From the NCBI GenBank assembly GCA_021781255.1, contig JAJXXG010000383.1, forward strand, positions 1 through 15,425: a stretch of 15,425 bases of DNA, read 5' to 3'. The position numbers and the translations under genes were made by a program. Source of the stretch: Acidobacteriota bacterium (GTDB lineage Bacteria; Acidobacteriota; Terriglobia; Terriglobales; Acidobacteriaceae). Under the pieces are notes generated by a model, which was given only the letters and a program-made list of their open reading frames with translations, had not been told where the DNA came from and made no database searches. Of this stretch, positions 1-8,000 are shown piece by piece (position 1 is the first letter of the stretch; every line of letters starts with the position of its first letter).

Positions 1-1100
1 TGTTCGGTGGCAAGAATCCACATCCGAACTATCTCGTCGGTGGCGTGCCCTGTTCGATCAACACCAATGAGGTGGCGGCCATCAACTCTGAGCGGCTCAA
101 CCTGGTCTCGCGCCTCATCACGCAGGCCAATGAGTTTGTGAATGAGGTCTACATTCCCGATGTGCTTGCGGTTGCCGGTTTCTACAAGGATTGGGCACAG
201 TGGGGTGGCGGGCTGACGAACTACCTGAGCTATGGCGAGTTTCCCACCAAGGGATACAACCAGCCAGAGTCCTTCCGCTATCCGCGCGGCGTCGTCCTGA
301 ATCGCGACCTGAGCACAGTGCATCCGGTGAACGCGCGCAATCCGCAGGAGATCAAGGAGTACATCGCTCACTCCTGGTACAGCTACGAGGGCGGCGACAA
401 TACCGGCCTCCATCCGTGGAGCGGCGAGACAAAGCTGAACTATACCGGCCCCAGGCCACCCTTCGAGACACTGGAAGGGCACGACAAGTATTCGTTCCTC
501 AAGACGCCTCGATGGAATGAAAATCCCATGGAGGTGGGCCCGCTGGCACGCCTTATCGTCGCGTATGCGGCAGGCCACTCCGATGTTAAGGAACTGGTCG
601 GCGAGACCCTGGGCAAGCTCAACGTGCCGGTGGCTGCGCTCTTCAGCACGCTGGGCCGCACCGCAGCTCGCGCCCTGGATGCCGCGCTGGCCATGACATG
701 GCTGAAAGACTACTTTGACCAGCTCATGGAGCACGTGAAGATCAATGAGGTCTCCACCTTCAACGGGCAGATGTGGGAGCCGAAGACCTGGCCCACCGAT
801 GCCGAAGGAGTGGGGCTGACCGAAGCTCCCCGCGGTGCGCTGGCGCACTTCATCAAGATTCACAACGGCGCCATCGAGAACTATCAGCTCGTGGTGCCGA
901 CGACGTGGAACGGCTCGCCGCGCGATGCTCGCCAGCAGCGCTCATCTTTCGAGCAGGCGCTGATTGGCACGCCTGTTGCCAATCTCGAACAGCCGGTGGA
1001 GATTCTGCGCACCATCCATTCCTTTGATCCGTGCCTGGCCTGCGCCGTACATCTTTACGATCCGCAGGGAAGGCACCTCCACCAGGTTTCCTTCGAGTGA
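1..1100 (+). CDS. hyaB: [NiFe] uptake hydrogenase large subunit, C-terminal part (5' end outside window)
   Basis: This is the large, Ni-Fe-binding subunit of a group 1 membrane-bound hydrogenase, which oxidises H2 at the outer face of the cytoplasmic membrane. The reading frame is open from base 3, where it reads FGGKNPHPNYLVGGVPC, a highly conserved family stretch, so the GTG at 45 is an internal valine codon. About 365 residues are visible. The N-terminal RxCGxC pair of nickel-binding cysteines must lie upstream of the window. The C-terminal pair is present in DPCLACAVH (cysteine codons at 1032 and 1041, histidine codon at 1050). Exactly 15 residues follow the histidine (1053-1097); in this family such a tail is cut off by a dedicated endopeptidase after nickel insertion. 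HPWSGETKLNYTGP is another family-typical stretch. The stop overlaps the cytochrome start by one base (TGATG), so the genes form an operon. The exact hydrogenase subgroup cannot be fixed without the rest of the protein and the small subunit. Confidence 0.97.
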   Translation, partial: FGGKNPHPNYLVGGVPCSINTNEVAAINSERLNLVSRLITQANEFVNEVYIPDVLAVAGFYKDWAQWGGGLTNYLSYGEFPTKGYNQPESFRYPRGVVLNRDLSTVHPVNARNPQEIKEYIAHSWYSYEGGDNTGLHPWSGETKLNYTGPRPPFETLEGHDKYSFLKTPRWNENPMEVGPLARLIVAYAAGHSDVKELVGETLGKLNVPVAALFSTLGRTAARALDAALAMTWLKDYFDQLMEHVKINEVSTFNGQMWEPKTWPTDAEGVGLTEAPRGALAHFIKIHNGAIENYQLVVPTTWNGSPRDARQQRSSFEQALIGTPVANLEQPVEILRTIHSFDPCLACAVHLYDPQGRHLHQVSFE

Positions 1101-1831
1101 TGCCCATGAGCACTTCCGGAGAACCCGTTCGCGATGTCTTTCGCTCCAATGGCCACGGACCCACCGAATACCGGCGCGTCTATGTCTGGGAGCTCCCGGT
1201 CCGCGCGTACCACTGGATCAATGCCGCGGCACTGGTCGCTCTCTGTATCACCGGCTACCTCATCGGACATCCCTTTCACCTGCTCTATACGCCGGAAGCA
1301 TATCAGCAGTACTGGTTTGGCTGGGTTCGCTTCATTCATTTCACCTCGGCCTGGATCTACATCATTAACTTCTTTGCACGCATCTACTGGGGCTTCGTTG
1401 GCAACAGATACGCCCAGCTGAAGAACTTTATCCCGCTGAAGAGATGGCAGCGGCAGGAGATTGTGGAAGTAATCAAAGCCGACGTATTACAGACAAAGTT
1501 GCATGGCCCCATTTCCACCGGCCACAACTCTCTCGCTGCCTTGATTTACTTCCTTACGTTCATCGTGTTCCTCCTTCAGATGATCACCGGCTTTGCCCTC
1601 TACGCGCCCATGAGTACGGCGTGGCTACCGCATCTCTTCGCATGGGTCGTGCCTCTGCTTGGTGGAGACTTCGGTGTCCGCTTCTGGCACCACATCTTCC
1701 TCTGGTTCTTCGTCTGCTTCGTCATCATCCACATCTACCTCGCCTTCTATCACGACTACATTGAAGGCCGTGGCACCATCTCCTCTATCGTTGGAGGATG
1801 GAAGTTCGAGCGGGTGAAGAATGACAAGTAG
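1100..1831 (+). CDS. hyaC: Ni/Fe-hydrogenase b-type cytochrome subunit
   Basis: This is an integral membrane dihaem cytochrome b that anchors the hydrogenase and passes electrons from H2 to the quinone pool. I place the start at 1100 (243 residues, MPMSTSGEP), overlapping the upstream stop as TGATG; ATG 1106 is an equally possible start two codons on. The frame is open further upstream (to 1031), but that part lies inside the large-subunit gene. Four hydrophobic segments are visible at about residues 42-60, 78-98, 145-168 and 197-217. Expected haem ligands fit the family spacing: His38 in RAYHWINA, His80 in FIHFTSAW, His197 in RFWHHIF and His211 in VIIHIYLAFYHD. The 42- and 14-residue gaps match those between ligand pairs of the characterised HydC-type cytochromes. 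No strong ribosome-binding site precedes the start, which suggests translational coupling. Confidence 0.95.
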   Translation: MPMSTSGEPVRDVFRSNGHGPTEYRRVYVWELPVRAYHWINAAALVALCITGYLIGHPFHLLYTPEAYQQYWFGWVRFIHFTSAWIYIINFFARIYWGFVGNRYAQLKNFIPLKRWQRQEIVEVIKADVLQTKLHGPISTGHNSLAALIYFLTFIVFLLQMITGFALYAPMSTAWLPHLFAWVVPLLGGDFGVRFWHHIFLWFFVCFVIIHIYLAFYHDYIEGRGTISSIVGGWKFERVKNDK

Positions 1832-2300
1832 CCCGGGCAAGACTCTGATTCTCGGCCTTGGCAACGTGCTCATGGCGGATGAGGGCGTGGGCGTGCATGT
1901 CGTGCGCAGGCTGGAGCAATTGAGTCTGCCCGAAGGCGTGGAATGCCTCGACGGCGGCACCGGCGGCTTCACGCTGCTGGAGCCGCTTCAGAGCGCCGAC
2001 CACATTGTGCTGATTGACGCCGCGGCCGACGGCAACGCACCCGGCACGGTCACGCGCACCACACCGCGATTCTCCCGGGACTATCCACCCACGCTGACGG
2101 CACACGATGTAGGCGTGAAGGATCTGCTCGACGTATTCTACATCCAGGGTGGCGGACCCGATGTGACTCTCTACGCCATTACCATCCATCCCCAGCAGCC
2201 TATTTCGATGAGCCTCTCAGATCCGATAGACCGGGCTGCCGAGGAAGCGGTTCAATGCATCCTCGCAGAGCTGCAGATAGCGGCTTTACCGGCCTGTTAA
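1821..2300 (+). CDS. hyaD: Hydrogenase maturation endopeptidase (HyaD/HupD family)
   Basis: This 159-residue protease of peptidase family M52 finishes assembly of the hydrogenase large subunit by cutting its C-terminal tail once nickel is in place. The N-terminal signature LGLGNVLMADEGVGVHVV is intact. The three residues that sense the metal in the E. coli HybD structure (Glu16, Asp62, His93) have counterparts here at Glu21, Asp66 (VLIDAAADG) and His95 (LTAHDVG). The ATG at 1821 lies 11 bases inside the cytochrome gene and is preceded by a purine-rich GGTGAAGA stretch, consistent with coupled translation. Its presumed substrate, with the cleavable 15-residue tail, is encoded two genes upstream. 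The gene ends with TAA at 2298-2300, which interlocks with the stop of a possible small gene on the other strand. Confidence 0.95.
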   Translation: MTSSPGKTLILGLGNVLMADEGVGVHVVRRLEQLSLPEGVECLDGGTGGFTLLEPLQSADHIVLIDAAADGNAPGTVTRTTPRFSRDYPPTLTAHDVGVKDLLDVFYIQGGGPDVTLYAITIHPQQPISMSLSDPIDRAAEEAVQCILAELQIAALPAC

Positions 2301-2506
2301 GCACAAGACGTCCCTGCAGAGACGCACTGACAAACGGCCTCTCGCTCCCTGGCGATGTCGAGCAACAGGTGTAGAAAATGTGCGACTGTCCGCTCGTCGG
2401 TGACGGCAAGACCGAAGTCGGTTTGGTAAAGCGAATCGAACTCGACAGAAGATACGCCCCGGTATTTCGCAAGCCAGCCTTCGTCTGTGGCTTGATGCTT
2501 AGCCAT
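2297..2506 (-). CDS. Possible small protein (69 aa), unknown function
   Basis: I do not recognise this one. An ATG at 2506-2504 overlaps the TAA of the TRIC-family gene by one base (TAATG on the minus strand), a common arrangement for coupled genes. The frame runs for 69 codons: MAKHQATDEGWLAKYRGVSS at the start, then an acidic-aromatic part, then an amphipathic stretch rich in Leu, His, Arg and Glu, ending in a cysteine-containing tail. It has no signal peptide or membrane segment. By eye, roughly 60% of third codon positions are G or C, which fits a coding gene, and the residue mix is protein-like rather than the Arg/Pro-rich mix of antisense shadows. It lies against no other gene. Against it are its short length, the lack of a Shine-Dalgarno sequence and the absence of any known family. 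Its stop at 2299-2297 shares the TTAA with the hydrogenase-protease stop. Confidence 0.42.
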   Translation of the reverse strand: MAKHQATDEGWLAKYRGVSSVEFDSLYQTDFGLAVTDERTVAHFLHLLLDIAREREAVCQCVSAGTSCA

Positions 2507-3153
2507 TACGAGGATGGCCGTGCAAGAGGGAGATGCCAGCCCCGGAATATCGCCATCAAGCGAAGCCCGAGACAGATCGCCAAACCAATCAGCATTCCCA
2601 CAAAAGACGGGATGTGAAGCCAACTCCCTGTAACGACGACCGCTCCTCCCGCGAGTGCTGCAACAGCATAGATATCAGACTGCAGGACAACCGGCGTTTG
2701 ATTCACGAGCACGTCGCGAATCACCCCGCCCCCAATCCCGGTCAACATCCCCAGCAGCGCCGCCATCACGGGATTCAATCCGGCTGCCAGCGCCTTTTGG
2801 GTCCCGGTGACTGCGAACAAGGCAAGGCCTGCGGCGTCCAGGCCGAGAATAAGCTTGCCCTGAACATTGATCTTGCGGTTCCAGACGAAGACGACGAGCG
2901 CGGCGATGATCGAAATCCAGAGGTACTGCAAATTGGTGAGTGCGGCCGGCGGAACCGCCCCAATCAGAAGGTCGCGAGTGATTCCGCCGGCATTGCCGGT
3001 AACAAACGCAAGAACCATGAGCCCAAACAGGTCAAACCTGTTCCTGACTCCGGCAACCGCGCCACTCAGCGCAAAAACAAAAGTGCCGACCAGGTCGAGC
3101 ACAACCGCAAATGTTCCAAGGAGATGTTGCCCTTCTGCCAACGCATTGCTCAT
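2506..3153 (-). CDS. TRIC/UPF0126 family membrane protein (YicG/YadS-like)
   Basis: This 215-residue, very hydrophobic protein has about seven membrane segments and is built from two similar halves. Each half carries the family's glycine-rich signature ahead of an arginine-aspartate pair: GNAGGITRDLLIGAVPP at about residues 53-69 and GIGGGVIRDVLVNQTP at about 139-154. These signatures define the UPF0126 family, whose members are bacterial relatives of trimeric intracellular cation channels; structural and electrophysiological work on homologues supports a K+/Na+-permeable pore. The physiological role in most bacteria is unclear. The start codon overlaps the stop of the amidohydrolase gene as ATGA (3150-3153), so the two are surely cotranscribed. 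Nothing in either sequence explains a shared job. Confidence 0.93.
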   Translation of the reverse strand: MSNALAEGQHLLGTFAVVLDLVGTFVFALSGAVAGVRNRFDLFGLMVLAFVTGNAGGITRDLLIGAVPPAALTNLQYLWISIIAALVVFVWNRKINVQGKLILGLDAAGLALFAVTGTQKALAAGLNPVMAALLGMLTGIGGGVIRDVLVNQTPVVLQSDIYAVAALAGGAVVVTGSWLHIPSFVGMLIGLAICLGLRLMAIFRGWHLPLARPSS

Positions 3154-4409
3154 GATGCCATCCAGGCGTGTGCCGCAATCACCAGGGCCTTGATGCCGGT
3201 TTCCAGTGTCGGGTGCAAAACCGGCGCAAAGCGCGGATTATGATTTGTAGGCAACGTATGGAGCTTGCCTTCTCGTTTGGCCTGCGCATAAGTCTCAGGA
3301 TCGGCTCCGCCAATAAACCAGTACACAGACGGCGAGTGCCACTGAGCGCCGAAGCAACCAAAATCTTCGCTCGCCATGGTTGGCTTTGTCTGCTCGATGG
3401 ATTCCTCTGGAAAGTATTGACGAAAGGCATCCACCACTCTCTTGGTGGCGACCGGATCGTTCGATACCAGAGAATATTGATCGAGCGGAGTAATCTCAGG
3501 TGGTTCTGGAGCACCGGCAGCTTCTGACTCCGCATTCACAATCCGCGTGATTGACGCCAGGATGCGGCTTCGAACACCTTCGTCAAAAGTGCGCACGTTC
3601 AGCTTGATGATCGCCTCATCCGGAATCACATTCTCTTTTGTCCCCGCCTGTAGCGATCCGACCGTGAGGACGGCGCTATCGGTTGGCGCCACTTCCCGCG
3701 ACACAATTGTCTGTAGCCGCAGCACGGTCGAAGCAGCCATTACTACGGGATCAATGCTGGCTTCGGGCATTGATCCATGTGCTCCGCGGCCAAACATCCG
3801 AATCTGCAGGCTGTCGGCCGCCGAAGTGACAACGCCGTCTCGCCAATCTATCTTTCCGGAAGGCAAGCTCATCACGTGCTGGCCTAACACGACGTCAGGC
3901 TTTGGAAATCTCTCGACCAGCCCGTCGTCGATCATCGCCTGAGCCCCCTGTCCAATCTCCTCGCCCGGCTGAAACACTGCCATGAGGGTGCCCGTCCAGG
4001 CGTCGCGAGCCTTCGCGAACAGGCTGGCAGCGCCCAACAAACAGGCAACGTGCATGTCGTGGCCGCAGGAATGCGCTACTGGAGCCTCCGCTCCGTCGGG
4101 ACCAGTTCCTGTGGCTTTACTCGCGTAGTCAAGCCCAGTTGCTTCTTGGATCGGCAAAGCATCCATATCCGCGCGCAGCATCACAACGGGGCCGGCGCCG
4201 TTACGGAGCAAACCCACAACCCCGGTTTTGCCCACTCCAGCGGTCACCTCAAACCCAAGTTCTCTCAGTTGGCCTTCTACAATTCCCGCCGTTCGGATCT
4301 CCTGCATCGATAATTCCGGGTGAGCATGTATGTCCTTATAGGTTGCCTCCAACGCAGGAAGAAGCGCGTCAAGATGTGTAAGGAGCATTTCCAGCCGTTT
4401 GTCCTGCAT
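3150..4409 (-). CDS. M20D-family metal-dependent amidohydrolase (N-acyl amino acid / hippurate hydrolase type)
   Basis: A 419-residue cytoplasmic metallohydrolase that cleaves an N-acyl amino acid or related amide; no signal peptide is visible and the exact substrate cannot be read from sequence. I choose the ATG at 4409 because AAGGGGG stands eight bases before it; the in-frame ATG at 4448 has no such site. Family landmarks run in order: DIHAHPELSMQE (26-37), VMLRADMDALPIQE (76-89), the metal site AHSCGHDMH with Cys115, His117 and Asp118, the catalytic glutamates in FQPGEEIGQGA (146-156), GQHVM, the dimerisation-domain glycine-rich stretch GRGAHGSMPE, and the C-terminal ASEDFG and NHNPRF. 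All expected metal-binding residues appear present. A Gly/Pro-rich insert (about 99-111) precedes the metal site, as in some other members. It is first gene of a short operon with the TRIC-family gene. Confidence 0.95.
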   Translation of the reverse strand: MQDKRLEMLLTHLDALLPALEATYKDIHAHPELSMQEIRTAGIVEGQLRELGFEVTAGVGKTGVVGLLRNGAGPVVMLRADMDALPIQEATGLDYASKATGTGPDGAEAPVAHSCGHDMHVACLLGAASLFAKARDAWTGTLMAVFQPGEEIGQGAQAMIDDGLVERFPKPDVVLGQHVMSLPSGKIDWRDGVVTSAADSLQIRMFGRGAHGSMPEASIDPVVMAASTVLRLQTIVSREVAPTDSAVLTVGSLQAGTKENVIPDEAIIKLNVRTFDEGVRSRILASITRIVNAESEAAGAPEPPEITPLDQYSLVSNDPVATKRVVDAFRQYFPEESIEQTKPTMASEDFGCFGAQWHSPSVYWFIGGADPETYAQAKREGKLHTLPTNHNPRFAPVLHPTLETGIKALVIAAHAWMAS

Positions 4410-4424
4410 ATCGCTTCCCCCTTT
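4402..4424 (-). promoter_or_regulatory. Ribosome-binding site fixing the amidohydrolase start
   Basis: Read on the minus strand, the bases before the ATG at 4409-4407 are AAAGGGGGAAGCGAT. The A/G-rich run is a good Shine-Dalgarno match at normal spacing and decides between this ATG and the in-frame ATG 13 codons upstream, which would place the run inside the coding region. Confidence 0.6.
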
Positions 4425-5067
4425 AGCTGCTGGCGATCCCGAGGGCATTTTCGTTTTCAGGGCAGGTGCGTTTCGTCGTTGAAAACCGCAGCCGGGAGAT
4501 TTGTACGTTCAGCCGCCGCCCTGCTAGAAATCTCTGACGTGCTTGCGGTAAAAGCATCGGCCGCGAAACCGGCTTCGGACCAGCCCTGCGGAAAACAGTT
4601 GTCAGCTTCGCATGAACCGTGGTGCGTTGTCGATTGTGGCGTTGCGAAATTCTCAGGGCGTATGTGCCCGGCATCAGCAAGAATCGTGCGGTACGGATAC
4701 CAGCTCGCCCTCGCGATTGTGCCAGATCAGGGTTGACCGTAGATGCGATACGATTCGATGGTCGCGGTGATTGGGGTTCACGCGGTGCCAGGGGCTCTGC
4801 TTCATTTCCGCATGACCGGCCAGTCGGAAGAGGTTCACTTGAGGCCTCTGAACCAGAGTTGGGATCGGTTTGCAGTTTACTGGACTGTTGCCTGAGGGGG
4901 CGATCTGCCCAGGAAATCCTGCGTGCGAACAATGGGCCGGAGTTCGTGGCCAAGCGTCAGCGCCAGTGGCGGAGCGATACGCGTGCAACTGCCATCCTCA
5001 TGAACCACCCCAGAAAAAGTGCGGCAACAAGAATCGGGCAGAGCGATAAGGGATTACATGGTCTCCC
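4410..5067. other. Gene-poor region of about 660 bp
   Basis: No intact gene is convincing here. The stretch contains the upstream region of the amidohydrolase gene (no clear -35/-10 pair seen on the minus strand), a probable fossil of a transposase near 4885-4985, and the 3' flank of the large secreted-protein gene. Open frames exist on both strands (for example 4423-4953 minus and 4619-5113 plus), but their translations are Arg/Ser/Pro-rich and, apart from the transposase-like patch, match nothing I know. The mix of a decayed mobile-element fragment and unassigned DNA suggests an old insertion or rearrangement boundary between the amidohydrolase operon and the glycan locus. Confidence 0.6.
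4885..4990 (+). pseudogene. Decayed IS3-family transposase (OrfB) fragment
   Basis: In the frame that includes base 4919 the plus strand reads EILRANNGPEFVAKRQRQW followed by SDTRATAI. Transposases of the IS3 family (DDE catalytic core) carry the stretch IRSDNGPEFVAKAVRxWL followed by a DTGVxT-like segment around their second catalytic aspartate, so about 25 residues align well. The preceding SLLDCCLRGRSAQ loosely fits the leucine-rich helix that comes before it. Here the catalytic Asp is replaced by Asn (codon at 4928), and the reading frame loses resemblance on both sides. No terminal inverted repeats or target duplications were found. It is a fossil, not a functional element. The match is from memory of the family motif and needs a profile search. 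Confidence 0.5.
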
Positions 5068-5070
5068 CTA
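5047..5070 (-). terminator. Weak hairpin at the end of the secreted-protein gene
   Basis: On the minus strand the stop codon is part of TAGGGGA, which can pair with TCCCTTA ten bases further on (seven pairs, one of them G-U). No U-run follows, so this is at best a weak or Rho-dependent end signal. Confidence 0.25.
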
Positions 5071-8000
5071 TTGCAGCAAAAGCAGCCATTCGCCAGCATC
5101 CGGTTTGTCGTAGGCTGTTTCCCTTTCGGCTTGTCTTGCTTTGGCTTCGTACTCTTTGCCTGAGCGCGGGTTGAACCAAAGCGCCGATTTTACATGCAGC
5201 TTGTGTTTCACCGTAACGGCTTGCCCGCTCAGCGAGTAGATCAGGGTTGGACCGTTGCTCTCGCGTGCCAGTGTCCACGTTGTCTGCGGATCGCCGGTCC
5301 ATCCGTCCTTTGGCTCCATGTGCATCAGGTCATCGCGCAGGTACTTGTATACGAAGTTGCACACCACTCCATCCGACGTCTGCGCTCGCGTGGCGCTCGG
5401 CTGCGAGCAATCCCGCGGAATTGCATCGGTCGTCGGTGGGCAGTCTGCGTGAGCTGAGGTGGCCACAACTTCGCTCACTGGCCGCGGTCGCAACGCCGAG
5501 GGAGCGGCAGCACCAGCCATCAGCACAGGCACAATCCCACCTCCATTCACCATCGGCATCAGGGCCACCTGGGGATAGCGGTCGTGGTACTCGCGAATTG
5601 CCTTGTAGGCTAGCAGTTCGGTCGTTGGCGGAGGCACATCCGTATAGCCGGGAAACTTCGCCGTAATCTGTTCGCGGAAAGCCCGGTCGATGCCCGCCCT
5701 GGGCGCGAAGAGCGAGCCATCCGGCTGATATTGCCAATAACGCATATCGATCACGGAGACATGTTTCGACCACATTGGATCGGCCATGATCGCGTCGGTA
5801 CTTTCCTTGCTGGTTGTTAACGCTACGCGCACCTTCCGGCCGTGTTCGAGTTCCCACTCTGCAATCGTCTTCAGAAAGAATTGCTGGAAGCTCAAGGGAC
5901 CTGCGTACTGGTAAGCGAGGCCAAAGATCACGTTCGGTTGATCGGCCAGTTCGTCGAGCGTGTGCCGGATGTAGGCACGATGCAGCTCCCGCAGCGGTGG
6001 ATAGGCAATGCTGAAGAATCGGTTTCCAAGATTGTTGCGATTGTCGAAGCGCAGCGGCGGCGGTTCAGGCAAACCAGTGTCGTTGATATTGTTGGCAGGG
6101 CGCCAGGGACTGTCGACCCAGTGTGGACCGATCTCCAGCACATTATGTGTGTTGTATAGATCGTAGAAAACAAGGATGCCAGCCTTGGCCGCCTCGCGAG
6201 CAAAGGATCTGTGGCGCGAAAAGTACCAGGGATTGTAGCGTGTCAGGTCGTACCGGCTCAGTCCGTCCCACGCTGTTCCCTTACCGCTGCGCGCCCACGG
6301 CATCTCGTAGAAAGGCGCCCACGCATTCGCATCCTCGCGTCTTTCGTCGGTGTGCGCGTCGCGACGGCGATCGTACCACAGCCCCGGATTCACCTGAATC
6401 GTCAATACGCCGTCTCGCTTTAACCGCGCAATCATCGCGGCCAGATCTTCCGTTTCTCCCGGAGCGGTCACGCCGGGCACGAAGCGCGTCACGCTCGAGC
6501 CGGTTGCATCCAACGCGCTCCACCGCGAGAGATCCCCCTTCCACCATGCTTCCGTTTGCGATTCACCCCATGCGATGTGACCGTCGACAACAAACCGTCC
6601 GCCAAGGATCTCAATCGTATGCAGTGGCATCGCGGCCTCGCTTGCAGAGGCGGCTGCTGAGGCGCGAAAGAACGGGGCAGTGGCGTCTTCGGTGGCGGTG
6701 TCTTTCCAGCTCGGCAGGATGTCGTCGAGACTCATCCCCGTGCGCCTCATCAACTGCGTTGAGAAAAGTGGCTGACCACTCTCGACAACGCGGTTCGGCG
6801 CATCCGGCGGGCCAAGCGCATCGAGCGTCTGCGCCGTTGAATTCCAGATCAGGGAATTGGCCGCTGTCCAACCGCCGCCTTGAGCGCGATTGAAGTCCAG
6901 GATCAATTGCAGCCTGGCTTCAGGCACATGTACCTGCTCGTAGAGCATGCCCGCCGCAAGGCTCTCAAAGGATCCGCTCGCCCCGAGCGTATTGCGCGCC
7001 AGGCAATCCAGAAAGACATTCGGGCCCGCTGTTAACATGCCGGTCGCGAAGTCGTTCATTCCGCCCTCGCCCAGGCAATGCACAACAAGAACCTGCTGAC
7101 CATTGGCGACAAAGCTCTGACGGCGGTAACCGGCCTTCTCTGCAATTGGCTCCAGGCTTTGGCAGTCCGCTACCGTGATGCGCCTGGCACGGTTGTTGAC
7201 GCGCACCGCGGAGCTGGCAAAGTGCCGCGCCGTAACCCGGCGTACCCATCCATCCCGCAGATGGTCCATCAGAATTGCGATCCATGCGTGTTCTTCGTCG
7301 GCAGGATTGGAGACGTCATAGCTGCTCTCGAGCGTCAGGTTCTCAATGCCAATATGTTCCGGTGGCTCCTCGCCGTGCACCAGCGCGAGCGTGCCGCCGC
7401 CCCATCTCTTCTCCAGCGCCAGCGTGATGGGCGCATCCAGTGTGACGGAGCTGTCTTCGGGATGAACGGCAACGATCGTGCGGTCCCAGACCATGCTGCG
7501 TGAGCCCGGCTTCCAGTCCAGGCGGAACGACGCAAAGTTGCCCGGCAGATTGGTCATGCCGATGGCGGAGTCCCACTCGGCTGTGTTGGGACGAGTCACC
7601 ACCACAGATGCGCCGACTTTCAGGCCGTCGATGCTCGCCAGATGCAGCTCCCGGGTTCCTGCTGCTGCGTCGTTCAAAATGGCAATGGTAGAGCCCGTGT
7701 GTGGGTCCTTCAATCCACCCACTTCAATCAAACTCCGGCGCGACCTTCCTTTCGCCAGAAGGATTGTCTTGCCGGGGCCTGCACCGCGCAGAACCACGCC
7801 GGAGACGCGCATTGCAAGTTGTCCATGGACGAGAAAGCGCCCTGGCGTCAGCACCACCGCGCCACGAAAACCATCGGCTCCCATCGGCAGCGATGCAACG
7901 TGATCCAGTGCCTGCTGAATCTGCCCTGTGTCGTCGCTGCCTGTAGGTGCAACACGCACCTGCGCGCGAACATGCGGCAAGGCTTGGCCGGCACCGTAGC

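Noticed and set aside
2407..2425. Short inverted repeat ACCGA-ag-TCGGT as a possible terminator between the convergent operons
   Set aside because: The loop is too short for a stable hairpin with the full stem, there is no proper U-run, and it lies inside the possible small gene.
2533..3243. Plus-strand open frame of 236 codons opposite the TRIC gene
   Set aside because: It is the antisense shadow of a hydrophobic gene; the translation is Arg/Asn/Gln/Pro-rich and without recognisable domains.
4423..4953. Minus-strand open frame of 176 codons in the gene-poor region
   Set aside because: It overlaps the amidohydrolase upstream signals, and its Arg/Ser/Pro-rich translation matches no family. 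No ribosome-binding site was seen.
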